Under the pieces are notes generated by a model, which did not search any database, was not told the origin of the DNA, and saw only the letters and a program-made list of their open reading frames with translations. The translations under genes were made by a program, and so were the position numbers. Of a stretch of 64,000 bases of DNA, positions 24,579-36,849 are shown piece by piece (position 1 is the first letter of the stretch; each line of letters opens with the position of its first letter). Location: NCBI GenBank assembly GCA_907164885.2, contig OU015497.1, positions 70,323,429 to 70,387,428 on the forward strand, given 5' to 3'. The DNA is from Dolomedes plantarius. Lineage: Eukaryota > Arthropoda > Arachnida > Araneae > Dolomedidae.

Positions 24579-25999
24579 TTTATGAAGCGGTCGCTCCGGA
24601 AGCGTTCATGACAGATACATACACAGAGCACGGCAACTATTAGGGGAATTAATGGCGTGGTATTCCGAGTATTTTTGACAGAAAGAAAAATTTAACACAA
24701 AAATAGTGACTTATAAAAATATCAAGTACTACACTACATACATTTCAAAAATATGTTCAGTTGGTCATTATAGAAAACATAATAAGCGTGCTTTCATGAC
24801 TCATTTATGCGAAGCATAATGAACTAACACTTAACTGTACTTCCACTTATGTTACTTTAAAAATTTACGCACAGCTGGTGCTGAAATTCTTGTCACAACC
24901 CAGAAAAATCCTTCCCTACCGGTAAGTAGTTAATTATTATATAATATTTTACAATATGTATGACAAAATGCTTTCTCCTTTCAAACAGTTTTAATGAACT
25001 CCAGATTTAAAAATTTAACAGAAATATCTTGTAAGATCATTTAGTTCACCTCAATAACCAGTACATTAATGCATAATATATCTCAGCTCTTGTAAATCTG
25101 TTTATTAATATTCCCCAATATCAACTTTTTTGGGGGGTTTGAGTGCATTACTAACATCTCATAAGCGATCCGGCTGATTAATATACTTGCATTACTGAAT
25201 CAGAATGCCTCTTCTTTTTCCGATAGCAGCAGATTACTTCTCTTAATGGTAGCTTCTCTTTAGTGATTGTTGTGTTTCTTACGGACTTTTTATGAAGATT
25301 CTAAGTACTTTATCTGAAATATTGTTTTCATTAAGACTGCCTCTGAAATCCAAATGTTCCCATTAGGTAAAAATCGATATGTACATTTCCGAGTTTACTT
25401 CAAAGCGCTGATTTTGGATTATAAAATCACACTGGGTTTATAGAAATGGAGGATTTATAAATCTTCCTTTCCAACATTAAGGAACTTGTAGGATAAAGCA
25501 TCATATAGATAGAAAGAAATGGATGCGTAGATTTTAAAGGTGGTTTTGTTTCAAATAGTTACTTTAAAAATATTTATGATTAAATTTGTCACATAGTTTC
25601 TGAGATACCCTAAAAAAGAATAACGAGGGAAAAAACAGATTATATGAGGATTCATTCATAATTATGCAATACACTAAAAGGTGTAGATGTCTCCGTCATT
25701 ATTAAAACAAGAATTATTTGGATTGTTATTTTATCTCGCACTAACTAAGGAATTATAGAAAGCAGCATGCAGCAACTGATGAGAACTCCGTAAATCAAAT
25801 ACGAGGTTTAGATAAAAGGACATCTGTAAAACAGTATCCAAACATTATAAATCTGAACTTTAAACACGTCATTTTATTATTAGATTACGGAATGGCATAA
25901 CATAATATATCATAAAAATATTAAATAACAGTATAATTAAATAACAGTATGATTGCTACAGCATATTAAAAACTGGAGACAGATTGAACTGAGGTTTAA
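24579..25999. other. AT-rich stretch, nothing recognised
   Basis: No coding region or repeat structure recognised over 1.4 kb. Confidence 0.55.
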
Positions 26000-26166
26000 T
26001 TTGGTTTGGTTTGGATCACTACGGTAAACCTTTTGCTACACGAGGGCTAATTATACCGGGACCTATCCTAATCTGAACGGCTACATACATTCATGCCAAC
26101 AGTGGCACTCGAACCCACAGGATCTGAACCGAATGCCAGCACCCTAGCCATTTGGGCATCACCTGT
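26000..26166 (-). mobile_element. tRNA-derived SINE, minus-strand copy
   Basis: On the minus strand there is an A-box-like tgatgcccaaatggctag (26144-26161) and a B-box-like gggttcgagtgcc (26104-26116). A body follows with gtagccgttc and taggtcccgg. It matches the plus-strand copy at 26347-26513 over its whole length. Confidence 0.85.
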
Positions 26167-26346
26167 CTACCTATAAGCATATGATCTGAAAATATTATTG
26201 CCTAAGTGTAATGTTAAACATCTGACTTCTTCTTTAACAGTCTGACAACATATTCAATATCATTAGTTCAATATGCCCCATAAGGAGCATTTTGAGTCTT
26301 GTATGCACTGGTGAGTTTTACCGCTACTTCGATCCCACGCGGTACG

Positions 26347-26513
26347 GCCAGGTGATGGCCGAATTGCTAGGGCACTGGCATTCGGTTCAGATCCTGCGGG
26401 TTCGAGTCCCACTGTTGGGATTGATGTTTGTAGCCGTTCGGTATCGGCTTTAAACTGTAGGTCCCGGTTTAATTAGTCTTCGTGTATTAAAAAGTTGACC
26501 GTAGCGTTCCAAA
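26347..26513 (+). mobile_element. tRNA-derived SINE, plus-strand copy
   Basis: The A-box region is tgatggccgaattgctag (26353-26370). The B box ggttcgagtcc (26399-26409) is a perfect match to the RNA polymerase III consensus. The tRNA-unrelated body (gtagccgttcggtatc, taggtcccggt) is shared with the inverted copy 180 bp away. Confidence 0.88.
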
Positions 26514-27257
26514 CTCTAGTAGCATGGCCTAAGATAAACTTGCATCAAGTTAAGCATTGTGATATGTATATGCTTAGATTTCGTTTCGTCTCCTTATGGA
26601 AGTTCTTGAAAGGAAGCCTGGTAACTTGAAACAGAGTAATCATAGGATACTACTGCAGTGGAATTCGGGTAGACTCCAGTAATCAAAATGAAAGAGGAAG
26701 CAGATTTTGTTCAAAAGTCTATATGTTTGAAATTTAATGGGTATCAGGACTTCTATCGAAAAAACATAACAATAGCTCTCTCCAACATCTTACAACTGAA
26801 ACAATGAAGAATGGTTTGTAAAACATTGGTTTTGAGAAAGATGAGACTTCAAAATCAAAACTCTGATCATCAAGGTGAACTTCTAGCTATTCAGAAGTCG
26901 GTTGAATTAAGTAAAGATAATGATTTTAAATTTTTAAAAATGTAAGAATCTTAGTAATAACAAATTAGATAAATTGAAGACCCTTTCGAGTCCTCTACAC
27001 GATAGACAATAATACAGTCTGTGTACATACTGTTATTTCTATTAAATGGGACATTTTAAGCAAACTCTTATTGAAAACACCCCAACTTCGGGGAAAATAC
27101 TACTAAATACGAGGGAGAATTTTAAGATTTAAAGCAGACGGCCTTTACCTATGTCATACGTTGAAATCAAGTACTATAACTATATTCCTCAACAATCACA
27201 AAACAGAATGGATGTTCTGAATCAAATCTCTATGACATAATCGTTTCTTGTTAAATA
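26514..27257. other. AT-rich stretch, nothing recognised
   Basis: No coding region or repeat structure recognised. Confidence 0.55.
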
Positions 27258-28485
27258 CACTATCTGGCCAAAAGTATCCGAACGCCCAGTGGTATGGAAC
27301 CGGAGAGTCCTGAGGAATATATAATGATGTTGGTCCTCCTTTTTCATCGATGACAGCCTGCACACGTTAGGGGAGACTTTCCAGCAGTTTTTGATAGGTC
27401 TCCATAGGAATGGACTACCAGGCGTCCATCGCAGCTGAAGTGAGTGCTGGCAGTGAGGATGGTCGATTTGGCTGGTTACGAATCTGCGTTTTTATTTGTC
27501 CCAAAGGTCTTCAATGAGATTTAGATCGGGACTCTGAGAAGGCCAGTCCAGTTTTTGAACACCCATTTCGTCAAACTATGCCTGCGCAAGTCTCGATGTG
27601 TGAATGGAGCAGTTATCTTGCTGGAAGAGAAATGGGCCTTCCCCGAAATATTGCCGTAGAGTTCGGAGAGCAGCATTGTCAAGAATGTGCACATACAACT
27701 CAGTCTTGTTCATGTTTCCAACCACAGGAATTAAGGAACCCAGGCCAAACCATGAAAAACACCCCCTCACCATAATGCTGCCACCACCAAACTTAACAAT
27801 CGGCACAATGCATCACGCAAGAAGAGCTCGCAGGACATCCGCCAAACCCAGACGCGTCCATCGGACTGCCAGATTGTAAAGCGAGATTCATCACTCCAAA
27901 GAACATTTTTCCACGTATCCACAGTCTAATGCTGGTGAGCTTTGCACTATTGTAATCGGCGCTTCGCATTCTGGGGAGAGATGTCCGGCTTGTGAGCGTC
28001 TGAACGACCATGGAATCCCAGGTTTTTTAACTCTCTACGAACAGTCCTGCTGCTAGAACTAACGCCTGATGAACTTTGGAACTCCTGAGTGATTTCAATC
28101 AACGAGGACTTGCGATTTTGTTTCACTACCCTTTTCAGAGTTCTACGGCTGTGATCCCTAATTTTTTCGGTCTGCCACTTCGTTTTTCTGCAGATTCACT
28201 ACCTCGACGTTTCCACTTCACAATTACATAACGCACAGTGGATTTTGGCTTCTGTAGAATGTCCGAAATTTCACGAACTGATTTCCCACAAAGGTGGTAT
28301 CCCACTATAATGCCACGATCAAAGTCTCTAAGCTCCTTTGAATTACTTATTGTCTCACAAACGCATAAATATGACCTGACAAGCCACTACCAACACTATT
28401 ATAGCTTTCGTTTACGCATCCAATTACTCCACCTGTCAGATCCACTTCTTAAGGGGGGTGTCAGGATTCTTTTGGCCAGATAGTG
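27258..28485 (-). mobile_element. Tc1-like transposon, 1228 bp, defective
   Basis: Inverted ends CACTATCTGGCCAAAAGTAT and CACTATCTGGCCAAAAGAAT are flanked by TA at 27256-27257 and 28486-28487. The transposase is on the minus strand and broken in several places. Confidence 0.92.
27430..28370 (-). pseudogene. Tc1 transposase (DD34E type), multiple lesions
   Basis: Minus-strand reading gives, in order: an N-terminal helix-turn-helix with ELRDFDRGIIVGYHL and SVREISDIL (about 28340-28230); a basic linker with KRSGRPKK; a W.DESRFTIW region holding the first catalytic D (about 27880); [30 protein letters not shown] holding the second D (about 27600); and SPDLNLIEDLWDK holding the catalytic E (about 27500). 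A stop follows right after LWDK. These parts lie in different frames, with shifts near 28150 and 27800-27880 and stops within. No start codon is visible in frame. Confidence 0.88.
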
Positions 28486-28487
28486 TA

Positions 28488-30297
28488 GTAAGTTTTATTT
28501 TTCCATTTCATAGGCAGTTTGAAGTTTAATGTTCTACTGAGTGAAACATTTTTATAGTGTAAAATGCTCTCGGCGTAATTCCCATTGAAATATGGAAACT
28601 TTTGTGACGTTCTTAAAAAATACGTTTTTCATTCTATTCACACTATTAAAAAAAGTTTTTTCTCATTAGTGGTAGCCTATCAAATGCCTTAAGCCCAAAA
28701 GGTTTTGGAAGGAAGATCTTAATGATGTCCGGACTTGTAAAAAAACTTGACCTTACCAGCGGAATTTACTACAAAGCGGGCTAGAAAACACAGAGATCAC
28801 CAAGTTACCAATAAATATAAGGCCAAATACCAATAAACATAATACCAGATACCAATAAGTACATAACAGTGAAAATGAATGATTTCTAAACAAAATTAGG
28901 AAATTAAGACATAGAATTAAATAAATTTTGCGTTCGCATCCAAGCTGACATTTTAATTATTATTATGATTTTTTTTAAATAACCTGTAGAAACATACTCT
29001 CTAAAGTATGAAAATCAACAATCGCCTTTTCTAACATTGTTAAATTCACTGGTACAATTATGCAGCTAACATGGCTCAGCTGATGTAACGAATCTCTCAA
29101 ATTTGTCTTACATTTAACATTTTTGTTTAATAATTCAAATAATCATGTTTTTGTTTAATACTGTATTTTAATAAAGTTTAACGAATGTAAAAAATTCCAA
29201 AATGGAAAAAAATCCTCATATACATTTATTTTCCCCAAAAAATCAAAGATATGTTGTCGACACTCGGTACAACGACTCACCCGCCACATACAAAAAAAAA
29301 GGTCGTTATAACGAGTTGTCGCTACAGAGAAAATTTAGAAAAACATAATATTTTTTTATTATTTCAGTGAACATTTTTAGTAATATTTTTAAATAAACTC
29401 CATATTAGTAACCTATTATAATTTGCATACTTAAGATAACGCTAATATTTAAATTAAAAATTAGTGAAATGAGAAAAAATTGTATTTTTCGTTTATTTCC
29501 TAGAAAAATAATCAGAAATCATTGTTGTTGCTTTTTGTGCATTTGAGACTTTTTAAAACATAATTTTCTATCTCAGTAAACGATGATAAGTAATTTTCTG
29601 TATTTATTTGTCTTTCGAAATGATTTTTTAGTGTCCATAGAAATTACAATATTTTTTTATGACGCGTAATTCATCGATTCTCAAACTCTTGGTTTTTAAA
29701 GATAGTAAATAACGTGGTTTTGGGGATGTAGAATGCATTAGTAATTTGTGATCTTGACATGGGTTTTTTATGAAACTCTCTGAAAACTTCTCAATTTTGT
29801 AACCAGAGATATCGAGTTACGTTTCTTTGAGGCATTAAAAAATGCATTTGATCCCCGCAGTTGAGCCTGACCGTAAACCTGTAAGTCCACGTGTCTAACA
29901 ATACATAATGTTTTCCGTATTTATTATTGAGAAATCTATTCATTCTTTCCCTATCAACACATTCATTCTAGTTGATTGGAAAAGGAGTAAGTCCCGTTCA
30001 AACCCCTTTTTTCGTAAACCGGTTTCCGAGAAGTTCTCCCCCTCGGGAGAAACACACTTTCCCTATGTAACATATAACAGGCCCCTAACAGGTTAAATGA
30101 GTTACTTGCGAACTCAGCAATCAGTTCTTCGTAAAAATAATGTCGTGTCGCAGGTGTGAATAAGGATTCTGTTTTGGGATTAAATGAATAATCCCAATAT
30201 AGTGTCGATATGTGGAGGACATGCTGTTAATGAGGATTCTATGATTCTATTGAGGACTTCGGTCGTTACAAAAAGCACCAACTGTAATGTAATATAT
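28488..30297. other. AT-rich stretch, nothing recognised
   Basis: About 1.8 kb with no recognisable gene. A 62-codon frame at 29908-30096 has no motif. Confidence 0.5.
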
Positions 30298-30329
30298 ACA
30301 GTATATATATATATGTGTGTGTGTGTGTG

Positions 30330-30377
<48 letters not shown>
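30298..30377. repeat. (TA)n(TG)n(TA)n microsatellite
   Basis: Compound dinucleotide tract immediately outside the Ginger-type element. Confidence 0.96.
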
Positions 30378-30378
<1 letters not shown>

Positions 30379-32683
30379 GTTACCGGCAAAGTATGAAATA
30401 TGAGAATTATTACATACTTTCCCTAGGCATTGTATATATTACCTAGGCATTCTATAGAATGACAAATGCTATTTAGGCAAAGTATGTTAAAAGGTTTTGA
30501 TAAGGCCATTATATAAATGACGTGCATTCCTCAAAAATTCAAATGTTATTCTGCAAAAAAGAGTGTGCCATTAAAAAAAAAATTATTCAAAATACGTAAA
30601 AAGAAATCGAAAGTTGTACAAAACAAAATTTATGCCTTTCTTATTAAGGGAAACAAAATTTTCATATAAAATATAAGAAATTAAAATTAACCTACTTGTT
30701 GAAACATGGTAGGCTTGAATGACATATTTTGAATTACATTTCATTACATTTTTCACGCAAAGACATTTCATATTTTGGCACTTTGTTTTACACATACATT
30801 TGACGAATCCTTGGCCGATTCCAGTAGACTGAGCAATTGCAACTGACCGGAGAGGAATTTCGAGCTCAGGAATATCTTCAATTCTAAGCAAATTCTTAGG
30901 GCATAAAGTGAATTATGATCTCGCATATAGTTGTTTTAAAATTCTCTCAGAAGGTCCAAGTCGGTTGAAACCATCCTGTGTCATACTCATTACAGCTGCC
31001 AATATATTGCGCGAATCACCTTGCCCCTTGTCGACGTCAGGAAGAGGGACTCGCACAGTAGTTCCCAAAGAAGCAATGGGAAATTATTTTTTCCGAATTC
31101 ATTTTCATTTTTTGGCTTGTATTTCCAGATTGATTTTAGAATTTATTTTACCTTCAATAGCATTTTCAATTTTGAAACAAGGGTGCACAAATATCCATTT
31201 CATCATCTTTACTAGAATGGCCACAGAAGGTATGAATTTTTTGACGTACTTTTTAGCAGCAAGTGCATCACTCGTTTCTTTTAAACACACACAACAGATA
31301 TCAGAAACGGAAATATCTTCGGTAAGCACTGTCTTCATAATTTTGATTTAATCCACTATCGACTATAATCTCATCCATGTTTTTTTTAACAGGCTCTTTT
31401 TCTTGCATAATCTGATAAGTTCACCTTTTCCATTGTTTGGACGCTTTCTATTACTTTTTCTAACTGCTCCTCTGTATTTATGTCTTTTAAAACATCTTCG
31501 GGTAGAAAAGACGTTGTAAGTCCTACTTTAGGTTTGCAGCCAAAAAGAGCTTCGTATGGTGTTCTTTTGATCCCAGAATGATAACCTCTATTTTTCATAA
31601 ATTGAACGAAACGCAGTCCTTCACTCCAGCTGTCAGATTTATTGTCCTGAATCCAAGTACAGAGATATTTTCGATATCTTGAATAGGCTCTTCGACACTA
31701 CCCTGGCTTTGTGGCGAGGCTTCCATGGACGATCTTCAGTGCTGTCAAAACTCCTTCAAGCTCGTTACCACATTATTGGCAAATTACCTACCATTGTAAT
31801 ATAGATGGCGCTTCAAGCAACGAGAATATGTCCACTAGGCTGTAGGCTACTTCTTAAGCTCTCTTTGACGTTAGAGACTTGAGAATCACAAATTTTGTGA
31901 GAGGATCTTGGTACACCATAATAAATTTGTATTCTCTATCAAGCTGAGACTGAAAGTCCATAAGATCTACCTGATAACGGGAATTAAATTCAGAAAAAAT
32001 CATAGGTTTGGCAACAATGCCCTTTTTAATACCTTTCTGTTTTTCTGGCAAGGTTCACAAAGGTGGATGTACAGTTTAATATCATGACGTGTAACGTTTT
32101 TGTATTTGGTTGAAAGTTATTTCAACATTCTATCGCGTCCTCCGTGTCCAATAGCCAAATGAGCTTCATGAAGTACGAGAAATAACTCAGAGTCCATGAT
32201 GTAACACTGTACAGTACTGACGCCCTTCTTTAACAGGATAATGAGTTTACTTTTGATTTCCACAATCATCTCATCATAGCGATGAGTAACCAATAGTCCA
32301 TGGGTTCATTCTTAGTTGTCATTTCGGCTTTTGTACATCACTTATTAACTTCTGGTAAGTAGTTTCGGTTAAGAAAGAACTGTGTTTTGCAGCATTAACT
32401 CGAATTTTGGACAGTTCATCGTCGAATCGTTGTTTCATATCTATAGACCATGACTTCTCCTCCAACACTACAGCTTGCTCATCCATTTCATGCAGCAGCA
32501 CAGTAAAAAACTAATTTTTTTGTTGAACAAATTTAAGTAAAATTGCGTATTTTGACACTCCCCGAACAAACCGCAAAGTGCAACTGACAAATTCTGATCA
32601 TGAGGCGCGCGTTAAAAGTCAAATGACTTGCCACGTGATATTCGAAATGCATCTGAGATGTATTTCATACTTTGCCGGTAACA
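30378..32683 (-). mobile_element. Ginger/KRBA2-like DNA transposon, 2306 bp, defective
   Basis: The ends are a perfect 23-bp inverted repeat beginning TGTTACCGGCAAAGTATG. Each is flanked by tata (30374-30377 and 32684-32687), a possible 4-bp duplication that is weak because the flank is a TA repeat. Near the left end, parts of the terminal sequence recur (aggcaaagtatg near 30475, ctaggcatt near 30424 and 30451). The single coding region on the minus strand is related to gypsy-like integrases of the Ginger type, and all of its parts are present in order but broken. Confidence 0.88.
30700..32501 (-). pseudogene. Ginger-type (KRBA2-like) integrase/transposase
   Basis: The encoded enzyme would have cut and joined the element ends with a retroviral-type integrase fold. 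Minus-strand parts in order: N-terminal region (32501-32319); the CEPC zinc-binding remnant (about 32050); KPMIFSEFNSRYQVDLMDFQ with the first catalytic D and YQDPLTKFVILKSL (32051-31854); an IVHGSLAT..G.CRRA region corresponding to the part with the catalytic E, and WSEGLRFVQFMKNR.YHSGIKRTPYEALFG (31700-31530); a DICCVCLKETS segment (about 31290); PLPDVDKGQGDSRNILA (about 31030); and a cysteine-rich tail CMCKTKCQNMKCLC (about 30770). The second catalytic D region is destroyed by stops (about 31780-31800). Several frameshifts. KRBA2-like proteins of vertebrates derive from this family. Confidence 0.85.
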
Positions 32684-32687
32684 TATA

Positions 32688-33418
32688 TATGTATAGGGTA
32701 ACTCTAGGATAGATGGCCATAGACGAGAGATGGCCAGTTTAAATATTTCCAAAACTTGATCATAAATGGCAATTTAAACTTCTTTCGTAGGAAGTGTTCA
32801 ACGAGTTCATTCATTGCAAGGTACAGCTGTGTTTTTCTTTTAGAAAAAGTAAGTGAAATTTTAATGTTTATTTAATTTAGTGGTTAAATATTTTTGTTGA
32901 GTTAGGTATCTGAATATTTTGCAATACGTACGTTACATTTTTATTTACTTTATGGACTTTTAAGACACGTTATAATCCAATCTTTGCTTCTTAGCCTAAA
33001 ACAAAGACGTACAATGGCGGAGTGACGTTTTAAATTGGGTGGCTATCTGTCCTTCAATTTCAGATAGATGGCCACATAAAATCGAGGATAGATGACCACC
33101 TTTAATCACATTTAAAATTATACGGAGTGAGACTTTTAACTAAATATAATTATATTTCAAATAATTATATAACTTTTATGTTAATAATTATATAATATGC
33201 ACCAGTTCCTAATGTAACCAAGTCAAAAACAGTTAGAAAACGTACCAACAAGAAGCTATGCTTTTGACATCACCAGAAAATATTGACAAACGTCGGAAAC
33301 TTTCATCCCAGAAACAGATAAAGTTGATAAATAAGCTTAAAACCAGTAAAAGCCTAAAATAAAAGCGAGAAAAGAAACAAAAACACGACACTTCCAGTAG
33401 CGAAGAAGATGGAATATA
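32688..33418 (+). other. AT-rich stretch; 3' part may be a pogo/Jerky-like transposase tail
   Basis: The start holds repeated gatagatggcca blocks (about 32711, 32741, 33063). From about 33195, plus-strand translation gives a lysine-rich segment (KTVRKRTNK, then TSPENIDKRRKLSSQKQ, then DTSSSEEDGI) with one shift and one stop. It continues in frame across the mariner insertion into FEIIRFYSF at 35005-35043. The composition resembles C-terminal tails of pogo/Jerky-type transposases, but no catalytic motif is present, so the family is a guess. Confidence 0.3.
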
Positions 33419-35002
33419 CACGGTGTCCCAAACGACCGCATAAACTCTGCACAGCTAGATTCCTCGTTGGGAGTACATAAAAACTGCCCAAAGAAGCGTT
33501 CCTGTACGATCCATAGTTTATGAGAAAAATACGAAAAACAAAGTATGACGTCACTACGAGTGCAAGAAAAAACACTTTATGGACATATCACAACAATATT
33601 TGCATATCTTTCCAGACGATATGTTTAAAAACGTTCGCCGCGCATATCGCGTCATGCATACGCGCGCGCCATGGAATGACGTTAAGCCGCCGTTGAACTG
33701 GTATTTAAAAGGCTGCATCTTGCAGCTCCCGGTATGGTGGCCATGTACTCCGTTCGTGGACTACTGCGACATGTACTTGATGTACGGCCGATGTAATGGA
33801 AATGCCTTACGAACTGCTAGGGAGTATACCCGTCGATATCCGTCCCGCCGTCCTCCCGATGTCAACGTCATCCGTAGGCTGGACGACAGACTGCGAAATA
33901 CGGGAAGCGTCTTGCCAACAGCCAATCTTCACGATACTGGAAGACCGAGGAGCGGCCTGACGGTAGCACAGGCGGATGCAATACTGCAGCGGGTAGAAGA
34001 GACGCCCGAGGTAAGCTCACGCGCATTAGCCCGTGAGATGACTTCGAGTAAAAGTACTGTGCACAGGCTTTTACGGTCTGAGAGGCTACACCCATTTCGG
34101 TACACAACCGTGCAAGGTCTGAAACCAGATGACTTTCAGAAACGCGTGGCCTTCTGTGAATGGCTGTTGCAGCAACAGAACACAGATAATGGTTTCATTG
34201 CACATATCCTGTGGACTGATGAATCATGTTTCACTCGTGATGGGGTAATTCAACATCACAACACCATATGTGGTCCCAGGTCAATCCGCATGCAATTCGG
34301 CCGCAGAAACATCAGGAACGTTGGTCTCTTAACGTAGGGGCCGGCATACTCGGGGATCGCCTGCTTGGACCATATCTGTTGCCTGAACGGCTCTCGGGAC
34401 AGTCGTACTTGGTTTTTCTCAATGAGGTCTTAACCGACTTCCTCGATGACATACCATTAGCGGCATTGCAGGGACTTTGGTTCCAGCATGATCGGGCTCC
34501 GGCGCATTTCTGTGCTCCTGCACGTGGTTGGCTGGATATGGAATACCCCGGCCGCTGGATCGGACGTGGGGGTCCGGTTCTATAGACGCCACGATCGCCA
34601 GATCTTGCACCGTTGGATTTTTTTTCTATGGGACCATCTCAAGGAACTGGTATATCGAGACGTAGTGACAACACAAATGGACTTAGTTGCTCGTCTGCAT
34701 GCTGCTTGTACTTCGGTGGGCCCCGCGATGCTGCAACGTGTGATGACAGCCATTCCACGCCGTGCTCAAGCCTGCCTCGACATGCACGGCGGACACTTTG
34801 AACATCTGCTTTCAATTGTGCATGCTGTTGATATGTTCAATAAAGTGTTTTTTCTTGCACTGGCAGTGACGTCATACTCTGTTTTTCGTATTTTTCTCGT
34901 AAACTATGGATCGTACAGGAACGCTTCTTTGGCCAGTTTTTATGTACTCCCAACGAGGAATATAGCTGTGCAGAGTTTATGCGGTCGTTTTGGGACACCC
35001 TG
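33419..35002 (+). mobile_element. Mariner-family transposon with ~165-bp TIRs, 1584 bp, defective
   Basis: The arms 33419-33583 and 34838-35002 are nearly identical inverted repeats. They begin CA[CG][GA]GTGTCCCA and share CGACCGCATAAACTCTGCAC and the gttgggagtacataaaaac block. TA flanks both ends (33417-33418 and 35003-35004). Close arm identity suggests moderate age. One plus-strand transposase gene lies between the arms, with three lesions. Confidence 0.92.
33771..34860 (+). pseudogene. Mariner transposase with DD41D-type spacing, broken
   Basis: The likely start is the ATG at 33771 or 33780 (MYGRCNGNALRTAREY). Next come a helix-turn-helix with VSSRALAREM..SKSTVHRLL, the first catalytic D in ILWTDESCF (about 34214), the second in WFQHDRAPAHF (about 34490) and the third in RSPDLAPLDFF (about 34615). 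By my count, 41 positions separate the second and third D, as in the DD41D mariners (rosa/VISITOR group). The end is a normal NGGHFEH-like HGGHFEHLL. Lesions: a one-base loss near 34265 (frame change at HHNT), an in-frame TAG at about 34584 where a tryptophan is expected, and a one-base gain in a run of eight T after LAPLD (about 34620). Confidence 0.87.
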
Positions 35003-35043
35003 TATTTGAAATTATCCGATTCTACAGTTTCCGAGGGAATAGA

Positions 35044-35543
35044 NNNNNNNNNNNNNNNNNNNNNNNNNNNNNNNNNNNNNNNNNNNNNNNNNNNNNNNNN
35101 NNNNNNNNNNNNNNNNNNNNNNNNNNNNNNNNNNNNNNNNNNNNNNNNNNNNNNNNNNNNNNNNNNNNNNNNNNNNNNNNNNNNNNNNNNNNNNNNNNNN
35201 NNNNNNNNNNNNNNNNNNNNNNNNNNNNNNNNNNNNNNNNNNNNNNNNNNNNNNNNNNNNNNNNNNNNNNNNNNNNNNNNNNNNNNNNNNNNNNNNNNNN
35301 NNNNNNNNNNNNNNNNNNNNNNNNNNNNNNNNNNNNNNNNNNNNNNNNNNNNNNNNNNNNNNNNNNNNNNNNNNNNNNNNNNNNNNNNNNNNNNNNNNNN
35401 NNNNNNNNNNNNNNNNNNNNNNNNNNNNNNNNNNNNNNNNNNNNNNNNNNNNNNNNNNNNNNNNNNNNNNNNNNNNNNNNNNNNNNNNNNNNNNNNNNNN
35501 NNNNNNNNNNNNNNNNNNNNNNNNNNNNNNNNNNNNNNNNNNN
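35044..35543. other. Assembly gap, 500 N
   Basis: Exactly 500 N, the fixed size of a scaffolding gap. True length is unknown. Open frames that cross it are artefacts. Confidence 1.
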
Positions 35544-36706
35544 CTCCATATGTTAACATTCAGATGATGGTATCCAATAGGGTGGTTAGTACACGGTTGC
35601 CTTAAATTAAAATGCACAACATGTACACATAGAAGAAACTACAGGATTTTGAGCAGATGGACTTTCGGTATGTGATCTGACGTAATTTATCCATTGAAAT
35701 GTGTAGACTAAATACCATGATTTATAAAACTATATTGATGGTTATGCTAAGTAGTAAAGTGCACAATAAAAATATTTCAATTCCTGTAAAAACATAAAAA
35801 GTTAATTTAAAACTTTTGCTTGAAAAGAATTATGCCATTTCTATTTGACAAAACAGAACATAACACATTTTAACTTAATTCCTTTTATTATATTTTGTGA
35901 TCCTATGTTAAGTTATACGAATTTCTTTACGCCCATGTAACGGGTAATCATCACCATAAAAATTTTAATATTGCAGTACTAAAAAATATCATTTGCAATT
36001 CAGCGTTCTACTTGTGAGATTAAAAGATAATATAAAAACACCATTTGGGGATTTTAAATTATATCCTTTTGAAATCAACTTCATTTTGAAAATACATTTA
36101 ATTATATGCAATCCATCTCATTACTGCATGTACTATTACTGACAGAAAAATAAATGTATTTAAAGAGAAGGTACAATAAAACAAAACAAAAAACAATCAG
36201 CTTCGTCTGGGTTTCGTTATTTTCTTCTCTCGCCTATAGAATATCGTTATGTGGAAGTTAATCTTAGTTTATCATGCTTCCGGGCCATTTATTTCAATAT
36301 GAATATTAAAGCATATAATTGCTCATATACATACATTTGAGCCTCATTAGTTCAATCTGCCTTTAAGAAACATTCCTTTCTTCTTTAAACGTAGTATAAT
36401 CTAATAGGGATGCGCTTTACAATTTATTATTTTTTATTCAACAAACCTTCAGATTCAGAGATAAACCTTATTTTTTTCAAATAATTTTAAAAGGTTTTCC
36501 GAATTGTATGAAATACCTTGAAGTAGATAGTGATTTTCTATATCTTTTAAATATACAGATAAAAAAGATTTAAGAGATAAAATCCTAAAATATAATAAAA
36601 TTCTGTTTTTCACATGTAATGCTTATTGAACCTTTTTAGCCATATTTGAAATGTTATTTCATGCAATGCAAATGGATTACAATAGTACGATATAGTTAAC
36701 TTATCT
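35544..36706. other. AT-rich stretch, nothing recognised
   Basis: No coding region or repeat structure recognised. Confidence 0.55.

Positions 36707-36849
<143 letters not shown>

Noticed and set aside
29260..29335. Possible inverted pair around cggtacaacgac and gtcgttataacgag
   Set aside because: Matches are short and imperfect, with no flanking duplication; not enough to call an element.
30908..31351. 147-codon plus-strand frame
   Set aside because: It is antisense to the Ginger-type integrase, whose motifs are on the minus strand.
34837..35617. Long frames of unknown residues
   Set aside because: They are produced by the 500-N gap.
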